A DNA stretch of 10,000 nt from Rheinheimera sp. (lineage in GTDB: Bacteria; Pseudomonadota; Gammaproteobacteria; Enterobacterales; Alteromonadaceae): contig NZ_JAIWOI010000127.1 in the NCBI RefSeq assembly GCF_020217005.1, positions 1-10,000 of the forward strand, in the 5' to 3' direction. Made by a program: the position numbers and the translations under genes. The notes below the pieces were generated by a model. That model worked only from the letters and a program-made list of their open reading frames with translations. It did not search any database and had not been told where the DNA came from. This document shows, one piece after another, positions 1 to 6,458 of this stretch. The first letter of the stretch is position 1; every line of letters starts with the position of its first letter.

Positions 1-1376
1 GTCAGCGTCTTTTCACCTTTGAGCGGCGATGCTAATGCTAAAGTTTCAGGACGGTTAGACGCCAGACTAATATTTTGTGCCGCCATGCTTAAAGGTTTCA
101 AATCAAACTTATCACCTGCAGCAAAAGCCGGAGCTCCATTGGTTAAAGTAATATTCAGACCAAAAAAGTCATTGGTGTCGTCTGAAGTCACAGTTACAGG
201 GAAAGTAACACCGGCCCGGCTGATTGCTGTGCCGGGGATCACGTTGCCTGACGCATCCAAAGCCTCAACAGTGAAGGCATCAACAGCGGTAAAGGTTATA
301 CGGATATCATTAGGCGGAATATTTTTGCCCTGCCCTGCAGCTACTGACGCAGTAATTGCCCCATTACCTGTATTACTGCTAAAGGGTAAAGCGGTAAAAC
401 CTGGTAACACAAACAGGTCGCCGCCAAGGTTTCCATCCGCATTCATACCTAAGCGGTTTTGGGTATTAAACGCATCAGTGAATGACAGAGCGAGTTGTCC
501 CAATTCACGCTGTGCCGGGTCCAGCACTTTAGTGCGGAACTCAAGTGAGGCACCGATCTTTCCGCCTAAATCAGTTTCAGACACATTGATGATCACGTTC
601 TGATTCGTACCAGCTTTTAGCTGCAGTATTTTACGATTAGGATCGGGCTCTCCAGCCACACTGAATAAATTGAACTTGCCATTTTCCAGCACCAGCGATT
701 GACCGCTGGCCAGAAAAACCTGTTTATCGCCGTTGTCGGCGTCCAGTACATTGATATCCACTAATGCGGATAACTCTTTAATGGCCTGATCACGCTTATC
801 CAGTAAATCTAATGGCGGCGGCTTCCCCGGGTTGTTGCCGTAGGCCAGGATCTCCTCGTTTAACCGGGCAATCACACCTATTTGCTCATTGGCATCTGCT
901 GCATCAGTTTCCAGTTGTTGGCTCAGGTATTTATTCTGCGCTGTCATTTGGTTTGACAAGGTATTGAATTTATTAAGTAAGGTTTGCGCGCTTCCCATCA
1001 CCAACTGACGCGATGCTGCATTAGTCGGATCATTAATTGCGGTTTGTAACTGACTGAAAAAAGACGACATGCCAGTCGAAATACTGTTGGACTGATCGGA
1101 CATTAACGCATCAACCCGACTGGCTTCAGATAAATACTGATTGGAATAACTAGCTGACGAAACATCTCGCCAGAGCTGCTTCTGAGCAAATTCATTCACC
1201 AAACGCTCTGTAGTTCCCCGCCCAACACCCAGCCCTAACGTATTGGATTCAAACTCCGTGCGTTGCCTGCTGTAGCCCGGAGTATTCAGGTTGGCGATGT
1301 TATTACTTGTGGTCGAAAGCAAAGCAGTACTTGCCAGTATGGCTGAGGTTCCAATCCTGAGTAAATTATCCGACAT
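1..1376 (-). CDS. flgK: Flagellar hook-associated protein 1 FlgK (C-terminus outside the window)
   Basis: FlgK (HAP1) is the first hook-filament junction protein, replacing the FlgD cap at the tip of the completed hook. The frame runs open from the ATG at 1376 to the left edge, giving 458 residues; the C-terminal D1/D0 helices are not in the window. The N-terminal signature SNNIANLNTPGYSRQRTEFE is at residues 24-43, preceded by ILASTALLSTT. Next come the coiled helical D1 region (LSNQMTAQNKYLSQQLETDA), GNNPGKPPPLDLLDKRDQAI followed by KELSALVDI, and FNTQNRLGMNADGNLGGDLF, all characteristic of FlgK. The beta-rich variable domain follows. A CGGAG ribosome binding site lies 6 nt before the ATG. 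The likely FliA promoter separates its expression from flgFGHIJ; flgL would be expected next beyond the left edge. Confidence 0.96.
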   Translation of the reverse strand, partial: MSDNLLRIGTSAILASTALLSTTSNNIANLNTPGYSRQRTEFESNTLGLGVGRGTTERLVNEFAQKQLWRDVSSASYSNQYLSEASRVDALMSDQSNSISTGMSSFFSQLQTAINDPTNAASRQLVMGSAQTLLNKFNTLSNQMTAQNKYLSQQLETDAADANEQIGVIARLNEEILAYGNNPGKPPPLDLLDKRDQAIKELSALVDINVLDADNGDKQVFLASGQSLVLENGKFNLFSVAGEPDPNRKILQLKAGTNQNVIINVSETDLGGKIGASLEFRTKVLDPAQRELGQLALSFTDAFNTQNRLGMNADGNLGGDLFVLPGFTALPFSSNTGNGAITASVAAGQGKNIPPNDIRITFTAVDAFTVEALDASGNVIPGTAISRAGVTFPVTVTSDDTNDFFGLNITLTNGAPAFAAGDKFDLKPLSMAAQNISLASNRPETLALASPLKGEKTL

Positions 1377-1389
1377 CTGATTCTCCGCT

Positions 1390-1403
1390 GATGCTTATGC
1401 ATC
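1390..1403 (-). other. Small hairpin in the flgK leader
   Basis: GATGCATAAGCATC on the minus strand can fold into a 5-bp stem with a 4-nt loop. It ends 3 nt before the CGGAG ribosome binding site of flgK (1383-1387). If transcription starts near 1407 it would sit close to the 5' end of the flgK mRNA, where it could affect stability or translation. It is short and may be chance. Confidence 0.25.
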
Positions 1404-1413
1404 GTCACTTGGT

Positions 1414-1440
1414 TAATTGGCGGGGCCAACTAGAACTTTA
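1414..1440 (-). promoter_or_regulatory. Sigma-28 (FliA) promoter for flgK, overlapping the flgJ stop
   Basis: On the minus strand TAAAGTTC (1440-1433) matches the FliA -35 TAAAGTTT at 7 of 8 bases. After exactly 11 nt, GCCAATTA (1421-1414) matches the -10 GCCGATAA at 6 of 8. The first three bases of the -35 are the flgJ stop codon. Transcription would start near 1407, about 30 nt before the flgK ATG. A FliA promoter for flgKL is established in Salmonella. The two -10 mismatches leave some doubt. Confidence 0.7.
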
Positions 1441-2457
1441 CTCTTTATTTGTAAGCAGGTTTCGTGCCTGTTTGAAGGTATCACTGTTAAATACTGATAA
1501 AATTTTCTGGGCGTAGTTTGGATCTGTGGCGTAACCTGCGGCCTGTAACTGCTGAAAATAAGCCTTAGGGTTGTCTGCTACAGCAATAGCTTGCTGGTAA
1601 CGCGGATTGGATTTTATGAAATCTACATAGTCGCCCAGGCTTTGCTCCGGCGACTCATAGGCTCGGAACTTGGCCTTTTCTTTCTGTGCTACCCCCTGAC
1701 GGTACTCGAGCGTGTCCACTACAGCAACCTCACCCTGCCAACTGTTGTGAGCTTTAATGCCAAAAAAGTTAAAGCTGTTATTGCCTTCAGCCGTCTTAAA
1801 AGTACGTTGGCCCCAACCAGTTTCCAGGGCAGCCTGAGCTAATAAAGCCAAAGGCTCTAAACCTAGTTTCTGAGCGGCTTGTTTGGCTGCCGGCATGAGC
1901 TTCTGAATAAAGTCTCCCGGACTTTCAAAAGTCCAGTCTTCCTTGGTCCTGTCCGGGTCAGATGCCAGAGTTTCAGTAATCACCTGTGGAACAGCTGCCA
2001 CTGTTGGCACTGCTGCTTCTGCTGGGTATTTAGCAGGAACAGTTACTGATTTCACTACAGAAGCCTGCTGCTGTGTATCAGATTTTTTATCTGGCACTGG
2101 AGCAGCATCTGTAGGAATTTTTAACATAGAAGCTGGCGTAGTCTTGCCTTTGGTGGGCCTTAGTTGCTGCACCAGTAAGTCGGCCAGGCCTAAACTGCCT
2201 TTTTCAGAAAGCTCGGTCGACAACTGTTTGTCATACATGTCCTGATAGAACTTGGTCGCGTTGCTATTGAGCATGCCTTCATCTTCAAATACTTCATTGG
2301 CTTTGCGCATGCTACTGAGCAACATCCCCATGAAAATAGATTCGAATTGTTTAGCTGCCTGTTTCAGCGCTGCATCATCATTTCCGCCTTTGCTGTGCTT
2401 CAGTTGCGCCAGGCCGGTTAAATCATGATAATTGACCTTATTCTCAAGCTCACTCAT
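1438..2457 (-). CDS. flgJ: Rod-capping protein and peptidoglycan hydrolase FlgJ
   Basis: FlgJ caps the growing rod and cuts a local hole in the peptidoglycan so the rod can pass. The product is 339 residues and has both domains. The N-terminal rod-cap domain (about 25-100) contains KQAAKQFESIFMGMLLSSMR and SLGLADLLVQQL. A Pro/Ala/Val-rich linker of about 75 residues (100-175) follows. The glycoside hydrolase family 73 domain (about 180-335) has ALLAQAALETGWGQR with the likely catalytic Glu212, then FNFFGIKA, YESPEQSLGDYVDFI and AGYATDPNYAQKI. It has no signal peptide, as expected for type III export. The start abuts the flgI stop and is served by GGTGA inside the flgI end. The two-domain form is typical of beta- and gammaproteobacteria; alphaproteobacterial FlgJ often lacks the hydrolase. 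Confidence 0.97.
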   Translation of the reverse strand: MSELENKVNYHDLTGLAQLKHSKGGNDDAALKQAAKQFESIFMGMLLSSMRKANEVFEDEGMLNSNATKFYQDMYDKQLSTELSEKGSLGLADLLVQQLRPTKGKTTPASMLKIPTDAAPVPDKKSDTQQQASVVKSVTVPAKYPAEAAVPTVAAVPQVITETLASDPDRTKEDWTFESPGDFIQKLMPAAKQAAQKLGLEPLALLAQAALETGWGQRTFKTAEGNNSFNFFGIKAHNSWQGEVAVVDTLEYRQGVAQKEKAKFRAYESPEQSLGDYVDFIKSNPRYQQAIAVADNPKAYFQQLQAAGYATDPNYAQKILSVFNSDTFKQARNLLTNKE

Positions 2458-3555
2458 TTAAATCACCACAAGCTCACCATGAATGGCGCCCGCTTCTTTC
2501 AGAGCCTCTAAAATCGCCATCAAGTCGCCTGGCGCTGCGCCAACCGCATTGACGGTGCTGACTAAATCGTCCAGCGTGGTGCCGGGGTCAAACTTAAACA
2601 TACGTGATTTGTCGGGCCGTACATCAATAATAGTATTTTGTTCTACAGCAGTATCTCCGCCAGCCAACGCATTAGGTTGCACTACAGTAGGGTTCTCCGC
2701 AATAGTGACCGTCAGACCGCCATGAGTTACAGCTGCCGGAAATAGCCGGACATCTTTACCTATGACTATAGTGCCAGTACGGGAGTTGATAATAATTTTC
2801 GCCGATTGACTGGCGGGCTCCAGCGTTAAGTTCTCTAAGGTTGATAAATAAGACACCCGCTGATCCATATCCCGTGGTGCCCTCACCTGTACAGAAGATG
2901 CATCTAACGACATGGCTGTACCTGGTCCCATAAAGTTATTGATAGTCTCAGCCAGAGTTTTCGCCGTGGTAAAATCACTGTCATTGAGGTTAAAGGTGAT
3001 AAAGTCTCCATCAGCAAAAGGAGACGGCACTTCACGTTCAACTGTAGCTCCGTTCGGAATACGGCCTACAGTAGGTGTATTGACCAGGATTTTTGAACCA
3101 TCAGCCCCTTCAGCGCCTAAGCCACTGACAATCAGCGAGCCTTGTGCTACTGCATACACATTACCGTCCAGGCCTTTTAGAAAGGTTTGCAGCAAAGTAC
3201 CACCACGTAATCCTTTCGCACTGCCCATGGAGGAAACGGTAATATCTATGGTCTGGCCCGGTTTACTAAAAGCAGGTAATTCAGCATGTACTGCGACTGC
3301 AGCCACGTTTTTTATCTGAGACTTCATACCAGCAGGCATATTGATGCCAAAATTACTCAGCATGGTTCTGAAACTCTGCTCGGTAAATGGACTCTGTTCA
3401 CCCGTTCCGGGTAAGCCCACAACAAGACCGTAGCCAACCAGCTGGTTGCTTCGCACCCCTTGTACACTGGTTAAATCTTTAATGCGGGCGGCTGAAGCCG
3501 GGAAACACAAAGCACCGGACAACACAACCAGAAACAAGCTTTGGAATAGTTTCAT
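2458..3555 (-). CDS. flgI: Flagellar P-ring protein FlgI
   Basis: FlgI forms the periplasmic P-ring around the rod, assembled after Sec export with FlgA as chaperone. From the ATG at 3555 the product is 365 residues, typical for FlgI. Residues 1-22 or 1-23 form a Sec signal peptide ending FPASAA. The mature protein begins with the family hallmark [20 protein letters not shown] and continues [11 protein letters not shown]. Further conserved blocks are [33 protein letters not shown], and the C-terminal [20 protein letters not shown] followed by [18 protein letters not shown]. The gene begins 13 bp after flgH; its TAA stop abuts the flgJ ATG with no gap. flgA is not in this window. Confidence 0.97.
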   Translation of the reverse strand: MKLFQSLFLVVLSGALCFPASAARIKDLTSVQGVRSNQLVGYGLVVGLPGTGEQSPFTEQSFRTMLSNFGINMPAGMKSQIKNVAAVAVHAELPAFSKPGQTIDITVSSMGSAKGLRGGTLLQTFLKGLDGNVYAVAQGSLIVSGLGAEGADGSKILVNTPTVGRIPNGATVEREVPSPFADGDFITFNLNDSDFTTAKTLAETINNFMGPGTAMSLDASSVQVRAPRDMDQRVSYLSTLENLTLEPASQSAKIIINSRTGTIVIGKDVRLFPAAVTHGGLTVTIAENPTVVQPNALAGGDTAVEQNTIIDVRPDKSRMFKFDPGTTLDDLVSTVNAVGAAPGDLMAILEALKEAGAIHGELVVI

Positions 3556-3558
3556 CAT

Positions 3559-3565
3559 CTCACCT
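3559..3565 (-). promoter_or_regulatory. flgI ribosome binding site that decides the start
   Basis: AGGTGAG lies just upstream of two adjacent ATG codons (3556-3558 and 3553-3555). The second has the better spacing, 5 nt from the AGGTG core, and opens a clean signal peptide MKLFQSLF. The longer frame from 3591 has no such site and would extend back into flgH. Confidence 0.55.
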
Positions 3566-3568
3566 GTA

Positions 3569-4249
3569 TTAAAATGGCCACAACACACCATTAAAGAATC
3601 GTGTCAGCCAACCTGGTCCTTGCCCATTGTGAGCAGCCCCTGTGCCACTGTATTCAATACGGGCATTAGCAATTTTGGTCGACTCTACGGTGTTTTTCGA
3701 GTCTATATCCTCCGCACGGATAACACCTGTTAAGCGTATAAATTCGCGCCCTGTATTCAGGGTAAGCCATTTCTCCCCCCGGATCACCAGGTTACCATTT
3801 GACATGACTCTCAATACATTGACCGAAATATCACCTACTAAACTATTACTTTGGTCTGCTTTTGAATCGCCTTTGAAGTCTGAGGTTGCATTTGCACCAA
3901 ACTGCAAGGTGTTACCAAGAACACTCACATCACGGCCACCCAAGCCTACCATGGGATCAAAACTGGCCGAGCTATCTTTACCAAACTCTGTTTTTGCTTT
4001 CTTTGACGCTTGGGTATTTTCTCTCAATACCACAGTAATGATGTCTCCGGGTCTTCGCGCCTTATTGTCAGAATACAAGCCGTTAGACAAGCCTTGTGCA
4101 AACAATGAGCCGTTATTGGACAAAGGTACAGACTCCGGCTCAGGTGGCAGAGGCGCAAAGTTCGGATCATCCGGTACAGCTTCAGTAAAGCTGCTGGCAC
4201 AGCCGCTAATCAGCAGAGCCGTTAAAATGAGCACAATTAACTTGTTCAT
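3569..4249 (-). CDS. flgH: Flagellar L-ring lipoprotein FlgH
   Basis: FlgH forms the L-ring, the outer-membrane bushing around the distal rod. With the ATG at 4249 the product is 226 residues. The N-terminus [17 protein letters not shown] is a lipoprotein signal with lipobox ISGC, so Cys17 would be lipidated in the mature protein. Conserved family blocks include [48 protein letters not shown] and the C-terminal [20 protein letters not shown] followed by GWLTRFF. The start at 4249 is chosen over one at 4297 because it gives a clean signal peptide and has AGGAG at proper spacing; the longer form would overlap flgG. It is followed 13 bp later by flgI. Confidence 0.97.
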   Translation of the reverse strand: MNKLIVLILTALLISGCASSFTEAVPDDPNFAPLPPEPESVPLSNNGSLFAQGLSNGLYSDNKARRPGDIITVVLRENTQASKKAKTEFGKDSSASFDPMVGLGGRDVSVLGNTLQFGANATSDFKGDSKADQSNSLVGDISVNVLRVMSNGNLVIRGEKWLTLNTGREFIRLTGVIRAEDIDSKNTVESTKIANARIEYSGTGAAHNGQGPGWLTRFFNGVLWPF

Positions 4250-4259
4250 CCACTTACTC

Positions 4260-5048
4260 CTACAACTGCTGGATTGCAGTACCCAGCATCTGATCAACAG
4301 TTGAGATCACTTTGGAATTCATTTCATAAACACGCTGACTTTCAATCAGGCTAACCAGCTCTTCAGTCACATTGACGTTTGATGTCTCCAAAGCGCCCTG
4401 TACTAAAATGCCACGCCCTTCCAGCCCGGGTATGCCTTGTACCGGATCCCCACTAGCTGCGGTAGCAGTGAACAAGTTCTGTCCTATGGGTTCTAAACCT
4501 GCCGGATTAACAAAGTTTGTCAACGTCAGCTGACCTACCACAGCCTGGTCAATCTGGCCTGGTAACTTGACGGATACCTCACCATCCTGAGAAATAGTGA
4601 TACTTTGTGCATCTTCAGGGATCACTATATTGGGCTGCACCTGGTAGCCAGCGCCTGAGGTGACAAGGTTGCCTTCACTGTCCGTTGTGAATTGCCCATT
4701 GCGGCTATAAGAAGTCGTACCGTCCGGCATCAGCACTTCGAAAAAGCCATGGCCCTGGATCATGACATCCAGACTCCCCTCTGTAGTAATCATATTGCCT
4801 TGGGTAAAACTTTTTTGAGTCGCGACCACTTTGGTACCAGCGCCCAGCATCAGACCATTGGGCAACTCTGAGTTTTGTGAGGAGCGCCCACCAGGCTGAT
4901 TAATGTTTTGATACAACAAATCCTCAAACACAGCGCGGCTTTTCTTAAAACCTATAGTGCTGGCGTTGGCCAGGTTATTTGAAATCACCGAAATATCACG
5001 CTGCTTCGCGTCCAAACCGGTTTTACTGATCCATAAAGCTGGATGCAT
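4260..5048 (-). CDS. flgG: Flagellar distal rod protein FlgG
   Basis: FlgG builds the distal rod that crosses the peptidoglycan and outer membrane inside the P- and L-rings. The product is 262 residues, close to the 260-262 typical of the family. The N-terminal signature SNNLANASTIGFKKSRAVFE starts at residue 23, followed by the FlgG-typical LLYQNINQPGG. The C-terminal D0 block starts at residue 220 with LETSNVNVTEELVSLIESQR. A GGGAGG site lies 5 nt before the ATG. Its TAG stop forms part of the flgH ribosome binding site (TAGGAG), implying tight coupling to flgH. Confidence 0.98.
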   Translation of the reverse strand: MHPALWISKTGLDAKQRDISVISNNLANASTIGFKKSRAVFEDLLYQNINQPGGRSSQNSELPNGLMLGAGTKVVATQKSFTQGNMITTEGSLDVMIQGHGFFEVLMPDGTTSYSRNGQFTTDSEGNLVTSGAGYQVQPNIVIPEDAQSITISQDGEVSVKLPGQIDQAVVGQLTLTNFVNPAGLEPIGQNLFTATAASGDPVQGIPGLEGRGILVQGALETSNVNVTEELVSLIESQRVYEMNSKVISTVDQMLGTAIQQL

Positions 5049-5070
5049 GCTAACCTCCCAGGCTTAAGCC

Positions 5071-5814
5071 TTAGACTATTCTCATAATTTGGTTATGTTG
5101 CCGATCAATTTCTTCGGCGGTTTTCATCATTTTGACCTGAACTTCAAATTGACGTTGTAAACTGATCATTTGCGTCATTTCGCCCACAGCGTTGACGTTA
5201 CTGCCTTCCACTGCGCCACTCAAAACCTTCACTGTTGCATCAGCTTCAGCGTCTTCACCGTCTTTACGCCTGAATAAACCATCAGTGCCTTTTTCTATAT
5301 CCTGAAACTCAGGTTTAACCAGCTTCAGACGGGCCACTTCCTGCATGACATTAGCCGGAGCCCCTAAAGGTCTGATACTGATAGTGCCGTCAGTGCCAAT
5401 TTCCATTTTTTCCAACGGCAAAGGCAATTGGATAGGCCCCTCTTCGCCGACAACATTTAAACCAGAAGCTGTTTGCAAAACGCCAGTCGGGCTTAGTTGT
5501 AAGTTACCAGCTCTGGTATAGGCCTCATTGCCATCTGCATCTTGTACTGACAACCAACCTTTACCCTGCACCGCAACATCTAACTCTCGCTCTGTGATAA
5601 TGAATGAGCCATCGTCAAAATTTTGACCAGGTCGCTCAGTCAGCGAAAACACTCGTGTAGGCAAACCTTCCCCAAATGCCTGCATAGCACGAGCCTGCTC
5701 TAAATCCGCTTTAAAGCCTGTAGTGGTGCTGTTTGCAAGGTTATTCGCTTTAATACTGATGCCATTCATGTTCTCTTTGGCACCGCTCATCGCGATATAA
5801 AGTAAATGGTCCAT
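5071..5814 (-). CDS. flgF: Flagellar basal-body rod protein FlgF
   Basis: FlgF is a rod subunit joining the proximal rod to the FlgG distal rod. The product is 247 residues, the usual size. The N-terminal rod signature ANNLANSTTTGFKADLEQA is at residues 23-41. The mid-protein block LDVAVQGKGWLSVQDADGNE matches the FlgF/FlgG/FlgE core. The C-terminal helix begins near residue 203 with EGSNVNAVGEMTQMISLQRQ. A GGAGG site lies 7 nt before the ATG, and a sigma-54 promoter lies 33-48 bp upstream. It differs from FlgG in its shorter length and its GEMTQMISLQRQFE version of the C-terminal motif. It is the first gene of the second unit, followed 22 bp later by flgG. Confidence 0.97.
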   Translation of the reverse strand: MDHLLYIAMSGAKENMNGISIKANNLANSTTTGFKADLEQARAMQAFGEGLPTRVFSLTERPGQNFDDGSFIITERELDVAVQGKGWLSVQDADGNEAYTRAGNLQLSPTGVLQTASGLNVVGEEGPIQLPLPLEKMEIGTDGTISIRPLGAPANVMQEVARLKLVKPEFQDIEKGTDGLFRRKDGEDAEADATVKVLSGAVEGSNVNAVGEMTQMISLQRQFEVQVKMMKTAEEIDRQHNQIMRIV

Positions 5815-5846
5815 AATCTGGCCTCCACCTGAGATAGGTGAAGTAA

Positions 5847-5862
5847 AGCAAGACTGATGCCA
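5847..5862 (-). promoter_or_regulatory. Sigma-54 (RpoN) -24/-12 promoter for flgFGHIJ
   Basis: The minus-strand sequence TGGCATCAGTCTTGCT matches the RpoN consensus TGGCAC-N5-TTGCW at all key positions, with only the sixth base changed and exact spacing between the GG and GC. Transcription should start near 5836, giving a 22-nt leader that still contains the flgF GGAGG site. It gives the second half of the rod/ring genes their own start after the flgE terminator. Confidence 0.85.
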
Positions 5863-5893
5863 AGAAAGGGGGAGTTAAAAAGAGACTAGCGGG

Positions 5894-5912
5894 CAAAAGT
5901 TATAAGCTTTTG
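5894..5912. repeat. Short AT-rich inverted repeat between the small gene and flgF
   Basis: CAAAAG (5894-5899) and CTTTTG (5907-5912) form a 6-bp stem with a 7-nt loop. On the plus strand it is followed by five T residues (5913-5917), so it could be a weak plus-strand terminator, but no gene there needs one. On the minus strand no T tract follows, so it is not a good terminator for the small gene. It lies upstream of the flgF -24/-12 promoter and could instead be a protein-binding site. Its function is unknown. Confidence 0.3.
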
Positions 5913-5960
5913 TTTTTAATTATGTTCACAGAGGCGGTAGCAACTGAGTTAGTCAAATTG

Positions 5961-6350
5961 CTAGATAAATTTAAATCTATTGATGACAGAAAAAGAACTG
6001 GTTGCCGCGCTAAAGTTTGAATTGCTCACTTCTATTTTTGCGCTGTATACAGAGTCTTTTGGCAAGGCTTGTGTAAGTTGATGGATTTCAAGCTGGTTAC
6101 AACTGTAAGTACCCAAAGCTTTGCCTGAAGAGTTAAATAACCAGAGTGTACAATCCATAGACAGAGCTTTGGTTGGGTTAAATCCGACCATCACGAGCTG
6201 CCCGGTACGCTCTGGTTTGTGCACCTTAAATGTCCGGGTCTGGGAAGCACCAGCCTTGAGCACAAAATCCATAGTGATCAACACATCCTCCTCAGCAGCG
6301 CAAGGCAGAGCAGTCAGTAGCATAGCTGCAAATAGAGTCTTTAAACTCAC
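5961..6350 (-). CDS. Small secreted protein of unknown function between flgE and flgF
   Basis: I do not recognise this gene. From the GTG start the product is 129 residues. Residues 1-19 (MSLKTLFAAMLLTALPCAA) look like a Sec signal peptide with cleavage near Ala19, leaving about 110 residues for the periplasm or beyond. Cys17 follows a proline, so the lipobox is poor and a lipoprotein is unlikely. The mature part has two cysteines (67 and 84) that could form a disulphide. It has an alternating beta-strand pattern with DCTLWLFNSSGKALGTYSCN in the middle and LPKDSVYSAKIEV near residue 97. That pattern recalls pre-peptidase C-terminal (PPC)-like beta sandwiches, but this is only a resemblance. 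It is isolated: the flgE terminator is upstream and the flgF sigma-54 promoter downstream. A weak sigma-70-like pair (TTTACT at 6392-6397, TTTTAT at 6368-6373, 18-bp spacer) could be its promoter. A link to flagella is suggested by position only. Confidence 0.75.
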   Translation of the reverse strand: MSLKTLFAAMLLTALPCAAEEDVLITMDFVLKAGASQTRTFKVHKPERTGQLVMVGFNPTKALSMDCTLWLFNSSGKALGTYSCNQLEIHQLTQALPKDSVYSAKIEVSNSNFSAATSSFSVINRFKFI

Positions 6351-6355
6351 AGCAA

Positions 6356-6360
6356 CCTCC
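6356..6360 (-). promoter_or_regulatory. Ribosome binding site fixing a GTG start
   Basis: A full GGAGG is placed 5 nt before a GTG at 6348-6350. No upstream in-frame ATG has comparable support; the one at 6431 lies inside the flgE terminator hairpin. This site is the main reason to start the small secreted protein at the GTG. Confidence 0.75.
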
Positions 6361-6414
6361 AACGTTGATAAAAAGCAGCAAAGACCAGACAAGTAAAACC
6401 TTGAAGTAGCCAAT

Positions 6415-6443
6415 AAAAAAGCCCAAAGCACTGGCTTTGGGCT
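6415..6443 (-). terminator. Rho-independent terminator after flgE
   Basis: On the minus strand the sequence forms a perfect 9-bp stem (AGCCCAAAG with CTTTGGGCT) closed by a 6-nt loop CCAGTG. Six T residues follow at the 3' side (6420-6415, one of which also closes the stem). The opposite strand lacks a T tract after the stem, so it acts only on minus-strand transcripts. It lies 16 bp downstream of the flgE stop and before the next gene, so it should end most flgBCDE transcription. Confidence 0.9.
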
Positions 6444-6458
6444 CTATTGCAGACTCTT

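Noticed and set aside
19..603. Plus-strand open frame of 194 codons
   Set aside because: It lies antisense inside flgK, has no recognisable domain, and is low-complexity (Ala/Ser/Pro/Lys-rich), as expected of a shadow frame.
1417..1429. Possible terminator hairpin TTGGC-CCC-GCCAA after flgJ
   Set aside because: The stem is only 5 bp with a 3-nt loop and no T tract follows. The bases are better explained as the spacer and -10 of the FliA promoter.
3556..3591. FlgI starting at the ATG at 3591
   Set aside because: It would overlap the end of flgH and put 12 charged or polar residues before the signal peptide. The ATG at 3555 has a good ribosome binding site.
4250..4297. FlgH starting at the ATG at 4297
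   Set aside because: It would overlap flgG and spoil the lipoprotein signal. The ATG at 4249 has AGGAG at proper spacing.
3642..4304. Plus-strand open frame of 220 codons
   Set aside because: It is fully antisense to flgH, whose protein is strongly conserved. The antisense translation shows no family motif.
6348..6431. N-terminal extension of the small secreted protein to an ATG at 6431
   Set aside because: The ATG lies inside the flgE terminator hairpin and has no ribosome binding site. The GTG at 6350 has GGAGG at 5 nt and starts a clean signal peptide.
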